From Clostridia bacterium (GTDB lineage: Bacteria > Bacillota > Clostridia > Oscillospirales > Oscillospiraceae), in assembly GCA_009929315.1 (NCBI GenBank), contig SAAS01000006.1, forward strand, positions 62,001-126,000: DNA of 64,000 nt. The letters run 5' to 3'. The number at the start of each line of letters is the position of its first letter. Position 1 is the first letter of the stretch. Position numbers and translations under genes: made by a program. Positions 44,021 to 51,900 of this stretch are shown here, in pieces. The notes below the pieces were generated by a model, which was given only the letters and a program-made list of their open reading frames with translations, searched no databases and had not been told where the DNA came from.

Positions 44021-44058
44021 ACGGGAGCGCCGCAAAGCCATCTTTGCGGCGCTCCCGT
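44021..44058. terminator. Bidirectional terminator between regulator and modC
   Basis: ACGGGAGCGCCGCAAAG / CTTTGCGGCGCTCCCGT, 17-bp perfect stem, 4-nt loop, between convergent operons. Confidence 0.9.
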
Positions 44059-44061
44059 ATT

Positions 44062-45129
44062 TCAGCGATAAGTGAAAAAAACGTGTTGCGGGTCAATGTG
44101 AATATTTACCTTCTCAGTTTTCCCGTCAACGTACTTCATTCGGTCCTTATTGATTTCGCATTGTAGCTGAAAGTCATCCTTATCGTATGGTTTTTCGCCG
44201 AATTTCAAATACAGCGTGTTTGAAAATGTCGATTCGCTTCTGTCGGCTATCCATGCAGTAAAGCAGTTTTCTTTATCCTGCGCTTCGGCCAGCTTAATAT
44301 GGTTCGCACGTATTCCCGCGAAGCCCTCGTTGCCCTCAAAGCTCATCTCCGATTTAAGGCTCACGCCCCAATCCGGAACATAGACCTCATGTTCGGCGGA
44401 TTTTATTGCGGTCACGATGTTTTTGCAGCCGGTTATTTTCGCCGCCGAGCAGCTTGGGGGTCTGTTGAAAATATCCTGTTTTAGTCCCTGCGCCTCAATA
44501 TGTCCGTTTTCAATTACCGTGAGGCGCTCGCACATACGAAAGGCCTCCTCCATATTGTGCGTGACAAAAAGGACGCAGCCTTCGTAATCGCTGAGCATTT
44601 CGAGCATTTCTCTCATGAGATTCTGTTTGAGATGCTGATCGAGGGCCGAGAAAGGCTCGTCAAGCAGCAGGATGTCCGGTTCGACAGCCAGAGCTCTCGC
44701 CAAGGCCGCGCGCTGCTGCTGACCACCCGAAATTTGTGAGGGATACCTGCCCGCGAAATCCGAGATGTGAAACTGCTCCAGCAACCTGCTTACCCTTCGG
44801 TTCTTCTCTCTAACCGCAAGTCCGTCAAGCGCGAAAGCTATATTTTCCTTTATAGTCATGTGCGGAAAAAGCGCATAGTTCTGAAACAGTATACTTGCCC
44901 TTCTGTTTTGCGGCGGCAGATTGATATTATCCGCCTTGTTAAAAAAAACTCTGTCCCCGAGAGAAATAGTACCTTCATCAGGCTTAATCAGACCTGCTAT
45001 ACAGTTTAGCAGCATACTTTTCCCGGAGCCGGAGGCTCCGACAATGCCTGTAATACCCTTCTCACAGCTCATACTCATGTCAAGAGAAAAGCCGGGAAGT
45101 CTTTTCTCGATATTTACACTCAGCACCAT
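44062..45129 (-). CDS. modC: Molybdate ABC transporter ATP-binding protein ModC
   Basis: 355 aa. Walker A GASGSGKSMLLNC, signature ISGGQQQRAALARAL, Walker B DILLLDEPFSALDQ and switch VTHNMEEA are intact. The C-terminal third is a TOBE-type domain, as usual for ModC. modB's TAG stop abuts the ATG. It drives molybdate/tungstate uptake at the membrane with ModB. Confidence 0.93.
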   Translation of the reverse strand: MVLSVNIEKRLPGFSLDMSMSCEKGITGIVGASGSGKSMLLNCIAGLIKPDEGTISLGDRVFFNKADNINLPPQNRRASILFQNYALFPHMTIKENIAFALDGLAVREKNRRVSRLLEQFHISDFAGRYPSQISGGQQQRAALARALAVEPDILLLDEPFSALDQHLKQNLMREMLEMLSDYEGCVLFVTHNMEEAFRMCERLTVIENGHIEAQGLKQDIFNRPPSCSAAKITGCKNIVTAIKSAEHEVYVPDWGVSLKSEMSFEGNEGFAGIRANHIKLAEAQDKENCFTAWIADRSESTFSNTLYLKFGEKPYDKDDFQLQCEINKDRMKYVDGKTEKVNIHIDPQHVFFTYR

Positions 45130-45816
45130 CTATATCCTCCCCGCTCCGCGCCTTTTTTTGGCGCTTTTTCTGTTCATGTTATTCAGTGAAACAAGAACGA
45201 CAAGGGAGATAATGAATATTACAGCGACCCAAATCAGAGCGGTTCTGGAATCGTTTTCCTGAGCCGCGTAATAGATTGCGATAGGTATGGACTGTGTCTT
45301 CCCCGGTATGTTTCCCGCAACCATCATCGTTGCTCCGAACTCTCCCAGACTTCTGGCAAAGGCGAGGGCTGTGGCGGCGGCAATTCCGGGTCTTGCCAAA
45401 GGTACGGCGACACGCCAAAATATTCTCCGCTCCGATACGCCCAGAGAGCGGGCGGCATTGAGAATGTTCAGGTCAATCTGTTCAAATGCCGCTCTGGCAG
45501 TCTTGTACATAAGCGGAAACGCCACCACCATGGAGGCAAGCGACGCGGCATACCATGTAAACACCAGCTTAATATTGAATAAGCCGAACAGCTTACCGAT
45601 TGGGCCGTTTACGCCTATAAGAAGAAGCAGCGCGAAGCCCACAACCGTAGGCGGCAGGACTAGGGGCAGTGTCAGGATGCCGTCCAGCAGCCCCTGCCAT
45701 CTGCCCCTGTATTTTGACATTCGCCAAGCGACAGCGAGTCCCAAAAAGAATACTATTGCTGTTGAAACCAGCGTTATCTTAATGGATATCCACGCCGGGG
45801 ATACGTCAAAATTCAT
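45130..45816 (-). CDS. modB: Molybdate ABC transporter permease ModB
   Basis: 228 aa, five to six membrane segments. The start VSPAWISIKITLVSTAIVFF and LTLPLVLPPTVVGFALLLLI are typical of ModB, and the EAA loop is AARSLGVSERRIFWRVAVPLA. It forms the channel with ModC on the inner side and takes molybdate from ModA. TTGGAGG lies 7 nt before the ATG; modA ends 15 nt upstream. Confidence 0.95.
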   Translation of the reverse strand: MNFDVSPAWISIKITLVSTAIVFFLGLAVAWRMSKYRGRWQGLLDGILTLPLVLPPTVVGFALLLLIGVNGPIGKLFGLFNIKLVFTWYAASLASMVVAFPLMYKTARAAFEQIDLNILNAARSLGVSERRIFWRVAVPLARPGIAAATALAFARSLGEFGATMMVAGNIPGKTQSIPIAIYYAAQENDSRTALIWVAVIFIISLVVLVSLNNMNRKSAKKRRGAGRI

Positions 45817-45831
45817 TTGCGTCCTCCAAAT

Positions 45832-46965
45832 TTACGTAAGTGTACTGAAGCCGTATTTTACAAAAATCGCCTTTGCGCCTGACGACGAAAGGAAGTTTAC
45901 AAAATCAGTTGCCGCAACCGTGTGCTGCGAAGCCTTGATAACTGCGGCGGGATAGATAATCGGTGTGTGCGTTGAATCGGCAACAATTGCAATAACCTTC
46001 ACCTTGCTGGATGCCGCGGCGTCTGTTGAATATACAACACCGCAGTCGACATTGCCTGTTTCCACCCATGTCAGTATCTGTGTTACGGGTGAGCCGAAAA
46101 CCGCCTTTGCCTTCACTGTATCCCAAATGCCGTAATAAGTAAAGACATCCTGCGCATATTTCCCCGCGGGAACGCTGCCCGGCTCGCCTATTCCTATTGA
46201 TTTAACAGAGCTGTCGGTTACATCCTTGAAGCTTGTTATGCCGAGGGTCGAGCTCTTGGGGACAATAAGCACGACATCGTTGCCGAGCAGGTTTTTGACG
46301 GTGCTGTCAACCAGAAGTCCCTTTGTCTTGAGGGTGTTCATGTTGCTGCTCGCCGCGGAGAAGAAAACGTCCACGGTTGCCCCTTGCTCAATCTGGGTCT
46401 GCAATGTGCCGGAGGCGCCGGTGTTTATAGTGAGCTTGCAGTTGGGCTTTTCCTTCAGATATAACGCCTGAATTTCCGTCATCGCGTTTTTAAGGCTCGC
46501 GGCAGCCGAAATGCTCAGCTCGACTTTAGTGATGATATCCGCGTTTATCGTGCCGCCCGAGCTGGTGGCGTTAACATCATAACCCAAAGCGCTGGCAATA
46601 AAGCGAATAGGCACATAAATTCTTCCGTTTTTATTTACGGACACAGTGTCCATTGTGATGGTGCCGTAAGCCGTGGTGATTGCTCCGGCGCCGACTTTAA
46701 CCTTGATAGTACCGTTAATTGAAGCGGTGGATGTTTTTTCGTCCCATGTGACTGTCGCGCCTAGCTTCTCCGATATTACTCTGATAGGCACCAGCAGTCT
46801 GTCCGCCGAATCGATATACGGTGTTCCGTAACTTGATGAAATTGAGACAGCAGCTCCGTCAATGGAGATAGTTGGGGTTGACGCGGCACAGGCCATACCT
46901 GTTGCCATGCTTATTACAAGAGCAAGCATGACGATAAGCGCGAGTATTTTTCTCGTTGGTTTCAT
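45832..46965 (-). CDS. modA: ModA molybdate-binding protein with N-terminal copper-amine-oxidase-type stalk domain
   Basis: 377 aa from the ATG at 46965 (GAGGAGGA upstream; an earlier TTG lies in the RBS). Signal peptide, then a ~110-aa stalk domain of the copper amine oxidase N-terminal type (ADRLLVPIRVISEKLGATVTW and GRIYVPIRFIASALGYDV), then the solute-binding domain (ELSISAAASLKNAMTEIQ, VDVFFSAASSNMNTL, VIPKSSTLGITS, YPAAVIKAS). The fused stalk is unusual for ModA. The leader end (MATGMACAAS) is not a classical lipobox, so attachment may depend on the stalk. Confidence 0.88.
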   Translation of the reverse strand: MKPTRKILALIVMLALVISMATGMACAASTPTISIDGAAVSISSSYGTPYIDSADRLLVPIRVISEKLGATVTWDEKTSTASINGTIKVKVGAGAITTAYGTITMDTVSVNKNGRIYVPIRFIASALGYDVNATSSGGTINADIITKVELSISAAASLKNAMTEIQALYLKEKPNCKLTINTGASGTLQTQIEQGATVDVFFSAASSNMNTLKTKGLLVDSTVKNLLGNDVVLIVPKSSTLGITSFKDVTDSSVKSIGIGEPGSVPAGKYAQDVFTYYGIWDTVKAKAVFGSPVTQILTWVETGNVDCGVVYSTDAAASSKVKVIAIVADSTHTPIIYPAAVIKASQHTVAATDFVNFLSSSGAKAIFVKYGFSTLT

Positions 46966-46991
46966 GATTTTCCTCCTCAAGTCTTATTGGC

Positions 46992-47008
46992 AGATGTTAT
47001 AAACATCT
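46992..47008 (-). promoter_or_regulatory. Candidate operator of the mod operon (7-bp inverted repeat)
   Basis: AGATGTT-ATA-AACATCT, perfect dyad, lying at the expected transcription start just downstream of the mod -10 box. The position fits a repressor such as the adjacent HTH-TOBE protein. No second copy was noticed upstream of moeA. Confidence 0.55.
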
Positions 47009-47016
47009 TTTAAGGT

Positions 47017-47045
47017 ATTATATAGTATTCTGTATTAAAACACAA
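47017..47045 (-). promoter_or_regulatory. Sigma-A-type promoter of modABC
   Basis: On the minus strand TTGTGT, 17 nt, TATAAT; transcription start is expected near 47010, inside the inverted repeat. The rest of the 366-nt gap (46966-47331) has the divergent promoter of the stalk-glycosidase gene; I see no molybdenum-cofactor riboswitch. Confidence 0.6.
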
Positions 47046-47257
47046 CACCATTAACACAATCAAAACTAACTAAAACCAACTCGCCGTATTGTAATATTCG
47101 TCTCTCCTCCGAACTGAGGTTTTAAAAATTTGCCGCTTATTCACGCGCTATGCCTGTCAGTCCTCTATTTTCTGTTATCTGTTTCAGTTCTGCTTTGTTG
47201 TATACACGTTGAGAATAGAAAATTGCGTTTGTTCTGCCGGTCATATAAGGAAAGCGC

Positions 47258-47286
47258 TTGAATTTATGGTTTATTTTACATATACT
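47258..47286 (+). promoter_or_regulatory. Sigma-A-type promoter for the stalk-glycosidase gene
   Basis: TTGAAT, 17 nt, TATACT (47281-47286), 46 nt before the ATG. Confidence 0.55.
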
Positions 47287-47331
47287 TAAATTATGGACTA
47301 ACACGCCAAGCCAAAATAAGGAGGAGTTACC

Positions 47332-48921
47332 ATGATGAAAAAAGCGCTTTTAATCGCCATTTCGCTGTGTCTTATTCTTTCAGTTCCGGCACAGGGCGCG
47401 GCTGTCGCTCCCTCTGTTGGCCCCAGCCCTCAGACAGTTCTGGTAGACGGGAAGGAAGTCAAATTTGACGCCTACCTTGTTGACGGCAGCAATTACTTTA
47501 AGCTGCGCGATATTGCGTTTGTTCTGTCGGGTTCCTCGGCACAGTTTTCCGTGGATTACAACGCCCAAACGAGACAAATGCTCACCGCAACGGGAAAGGC
47601 CTACTCGGCAGTCGGCGGGGAGCTTTCTTCGGGTGTCGACAGATCCTCAAGCTGCGCCCCGAGCGAATGGACTCTGACGGTGAACGGAGCCCCAGCCGAA
47701 GCGACAGTTTATTCTCTTGGCGGCAACAATTACTTCAAGCTGCGCGACCTCGGCAGAATATTTAATTTCAGCGTTATCTGGAACGGGGCAATCAGTACGG
47801 TTGATATAAATCCCGACGAGGGTTATGCCGCCGAGAGCGTTTCTCCATATACCGCTTTTGTCAGTTCAAAGAATAGCACCGTCGAATATCTCAAAACAAG
47901 GCTCAGCCTCGCCTGCCCTCTCGCTTCTTACGAGACCGAGCAGCAGGAGCTTGAAAATGTCGCCTTTTCATACGACAACTCGCTCACGGCGCTTGCCTTT
48001 ATCTCAAACGGAAATAAGAACGAAGCGAAAATGATCCTTGACGCGTTTCTCACCGGAATTAAAGATGACCGTTACATGTCTGACCGAGTTCGCAATGCCT
48101 ATCGCGCGGGAGACGCTTCAAATCTGCCGGGCTGGTGGACGGGCCGCTGGTATGAGGACGCCTATCAGGTCGGCACGAATCCCGGCAACAGCTCCTACGT
48201 TGCGCTAGCCCTGCTGCAGTATGACCGCCGCTGGGGCGAGAGCAGCTATGTCGACACCGCCTGCACAATTATGGACTGGGTCATTGATAACTGCTCCGAC
48301 GAATCCTGCGGCTTTACCGCGGGCTATGACGGCTGGCCCGAAAACGGCTCCATTACAGTTTATTCGACAAAATCCACCGAGCACAATATCGACGCCTACG
48401 CCGCTTTTACAAGGCTCTATGAGCTCACAGGCAAGGAAAAATATAAAACCGCCGCGGCAAGCGCGAAGGAATTTGTCCTCTCAATGTACAACACTGCGGA
48501 GGGGCGCTTCTATCTCGGAACGAAGTATGACGGTGTAACGCCCGTAACGGACAATACCGTTCTGGACGCGCAGTCCTGGGCGTTTTTGTCGCTCGGTGAT
48601 TCGCGGGCAATCAGCTGCGCGCTCTCAATGAAAACCTCGGAGGGTGGCTATCCCTTCAGAAAATCGAACACGGATAATGGTTTCTGGCCTGAGGGCACAG
48701 CCTTCACCGCCCTTGCGCTACGCTTAAGCGCAAACGACGGGGAGGCGGTATCGGCGCTTTCTGCTATGGAGAGAGTACAGCTCGCCTCCGGCGGCTTTAA
48801 TTCCTCCACAGTGCCCGTTCTTGACACGGGTCTTGGCTGGTCATATTATGACACACCGCACATCGCGCCCGCGGCATGGTATATCCTGGCCGTTAACGGC
48901 TTCAACCCCTATATGTTCTGA
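47332..48921 (+). CDS. Exported stalk-domain protein with six-hairpin glycosidase-like domain
   Basis: 529 aa. Signal peptide (ALLIAISLCLILSVPAQGA), then two copy-like segments of the copper-amine-oxidase/stalk type (NYFKLRDIAFVL and NYFKLRDLGRIF), then ~330 aa with the (alpha/alpha)6 pattern (TGIKDDRYMSDRVRNAYRAG, YEDAYQVGTNPGNSSYVAL, TRLYELTGKEKYKTAA, TVLDAQSWAFLSLGD, TAFTALALRLS). The barrel type occurs in polysaccharide-active enzymes; catalytic residues cannot be fixed. AAGGAGG precedes the first ATG. The next gene starts 62 nt later. Confidence 0.75.
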   Translation: MMKKALLIAISLCLILSVPAQGAAVAPSVGPSPQTVLVDGKEVKFDAYLVDGSNYFKLRDIAFVLSGSSAQFSVDYNAQTRQMLTATGKAYSAVGGELSSGVDRSSSCAPSEWTLTVNGAPAEATVYSLGGNNYFKLRDLGRIFNFSVIWNGAISTVDINPDEGYAAESVSPYTAFVSSKNSTVEYLKTRLSLACPLASYETEQQELENVAFSYDNSLTALAFISNGNKNEAKMILDAFLTGIKDDRYMSDRVRNAYRAGDASNLPGWWTGRWYEDAYQVGTNPGNSSYVALALLQYDRRWGESSYVDTACTIMDWVIDNCSDESCGFTAGYDGWPENGSITVYSTKSTEHNIDAYAAFTRLYELTGKEKYKTAAASAKEFVLSMYNTAEGRFYLGTKYDGVTPVTDNTVLDAQSWAFLSLGDSRAISCALSMKTSEGGYPFRKSNTDNGFWPEGTAFTALALRLSANDGEAVSALSAMERVQLASGGFNSSTVPVLDTGLGWSYYDTPHIAPAAWYILAVNGFNPYMF

Positions 48922-48983
48922 AAATCCGAACTTCGCAAAACAAGTCCGCGCGGACCTTCATCAATAATACGGAGTGTGCTTAA

Positions 48984-51900
48984 ATGCAGTGGAAGAATGT
49001 TTACGTTTTCATAAGCTCAACCTTCAGCGATATGCATGCCGAGCGCGATTATCTTGTGAAAAACGTCTTTCCCGAGCTGTCGGAGTGGTGCGAGGAGCGC
49101 AGGATACGCCTTGTCGACATCGACCTTCGCTGGGGAGTCACCCGCGCCGATTCCGAAGCTAAAAACGCGCTGCTCGCCTGTCTTAAAAACATCGACGAGT
49201 GCAGGCCGTTCTTCCTTTGCTTTCTCGGGCAGCGGCGCGGCTGGATTCCGCTGCGCGCGGATGTAAGCGCGGCAACAATTAAAGATTATCCGGGTCTCGA
49301 GCCTTATCTCGAAAAAAGCTCGGTTACGGAGATGGAAATTGAACACGCGCTTCTGGCTCCCATGCTCCGCACGATAGGCGAAGACGAGAGTTTTCCCTCC
49401 CCCGTCAGCCACGCCCTGTTTTATTTGAGAAAAGACGGCTATTTGGCTAATCTGACAGACCTTCAGAAAAAGATTTATACAAACGCGGGGCTGTCCGACG
49501 CGGAAAGCCAAGACGCCGAGCTTGCTTCCTTCAAGGATAGGATAAAAAGCCGCTCGGATAAGGTAACCGAATACGACTGCCGTTTTGACAGCGGCATAAT
49601 TTCTTCAGAACTTCTTTCGGAGGGCAACGAAGCGGCGCGTGGCAGGCTTACCGACTTTTCCGCGTGCGGAAGACAACTGCGCGAGCTCATCATCGAAAGC
49701 CTCAAGGCAGAAATCGAAAAGGAGTATCCTGCCCAAGCTTTTCGGGAGCTCTCAACTCTAGAAGCGGGGCTCGAGCAACAGGAACTCTTCATGGAACGCA
49801 GCCGCGAGGGTTACATACCGCGAAGCGGCGATTTTGATGAGCTTGACGCCCATATTTCGAGCTTGGAAAACGGGCTGTTCATACTTTCCGCCCCGACCGG
49901 TCTGGGCAAAACCATGCTGCTTTCAAACTTTGTAACAAAGCTCAGAACAATCGGCAAAAAAGTGACGGCTCGCTTCTGCGGAGCTTCAGACCTTTTCACG
50001 GACGGCTACGGGCTCTGGAAAAGCGTGTTTGATGAATACGAAATCGACTGCCCTCCGAATTATTCCGAGCTGCGCCGCAATATCGCAGACCTGCTCTCGG
50101 CGCTTGCGGAAAAGGGTGAAAATATTCTTATCCTTGACGCGGTCAATCAGCTTTCGGACGGGGCCGAAATGCTCACTTGGCTGCCGCGAGCACTGCCTGC
50201 GGGGCTTAAAATACTCATCAGCATAAAAGAAGACGAAACCTCTCTCCCGCTTATTGACAGGCTTAAGGGTGAATCGGGCGTAACTTTGTCCGCCGTTCAT
50301 CCCTTTACGGACAAGAAAGACAGATACGCCCTTATTGAAGCGTATCTTGAGCGCTATCTGGAATGTGATAATAACCTTATTACGTCTCTTACTTTGACAG
50401 GGACCGCTAATCTGACGGAGTTGAGAACGGGTAACAATAAACTCAGCACCTTAAACATTGCATCTTTGACGAAATTGCAGACATTCTATTGCTATAACAA
50501 TGAGCTTTCGGAACTTGACTTGTCTCCTTTTCCTCTGCTTGCAAGGCTCGACTGTCAGGCAAACAACCTTACAGAGCTTGACCTCAGCGACAATCCTCAG
50601 TTAACAGATGTGTCTTGCAGAACAAACGATATAATCACGCTTACCGTCGGAACTCAAACGCACCTAAACACGCTAAGCTGTGACAGCTGCGAGCTGAGCA
50701 GCCTTGATCTGTCGGGATGTACTGCTCTGCAATACTTTTACTGCTACGGAAACAAGCTGTCATTTTCTGAGCTACCCCTTACGCTGCCGGTGTCTGGCGG
50801 AGAATTTTCCTACTCACCTCAACAGGCGGCAATAGCGATTACTCTTACGAACGGCAACAGAGTTGACCTGTCTGATGAAGAACTGTTTAATTCCAATCAT
50901 ACATCTTATACATGGTATAAAGCTTCCGATAACAGCCAAATAACAAGCGGCGTCGAGCTTGCCTCTGACGGTGTATTTGTGTTTGACAGAGAGACCTTTG
51001 CGGATTTGGGCGTATATTGCAAGTTGTCGAATAATAGTTTCCCGGATTTGGCGGGCGAAAATGCTTTACAGACAGTTTCGGTTACCATTCTGAACCTGCC
51101 GCAGCTATCGACTCCGACTGCAAGTGTAGTTGACACTACTGTAAGCTGGACGGCTATAGAAAACGCCGAAAGCTATCTTGTTCGTATTCAGCAGAGCGGC
51201 TCAAATGTTTGCGATCCGATATCGACAACTTCAACCAGCATTAATCTTGCTCTGCTTCCGGATAAAAGCTATCAGACCCTGCCGTCAGGGAGTTACGATG
51301 TATCCGTCAAGTCGGTTGCCGATTCGGAAACGCATGTGGATTCCGGTTACAGTTTCCCGACAAGTTCAGTAACTTTGTCAACGAAGACTGCGCTCCAGCA
51401 GGTGAACGAAGCGGCCACGGCTAATGATATGAAAACGGCACTTGAAGCAAATAAAACAGAATTCGGAATAACAGACAGTATTAGCGGAACCGCCGCGGCG
51501 AATGAATACGCCGACCTTACGGCTGACGGAAAAGCTGCGTTATGTGTTGAAATGATAGCAGGTCAGCCCTATGCGAATAACGATGCGGTTACTGCTGCGT
51601 TTGCTGCTGTCTTGAAGCATGGCGTGCTTGCCGATGAGGCTGCGAAATACGAAACGGCCGTTACGCTCGCATTTGATGAAACGAGAATCGACGGAGCCGA
51701 TGTGGAAAGTCTTGTCAGAGTTCTGAAAACCGGTATGACCGAGAATACTGATGTGACCGTCACAAACCGCTATCTTTTAACGGTAAGCCCGAACACCGTC
51801 AGCGGCGCCATGCTGTCGGCAGGTGCCGACTATGTAAAAGCCCCTATGCCAAACTGGACTGGGCAGGACGGGACCGCGACGGTAAGGTTCACATACTCCT

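Noticed and set aside
46966..47331. Molybdenum-cofactor riboswitch before modABC
   Set aside because: No matching stem-loop set seen; the region is AT-rich and contains two ordinary promoters and a DNA dyad.
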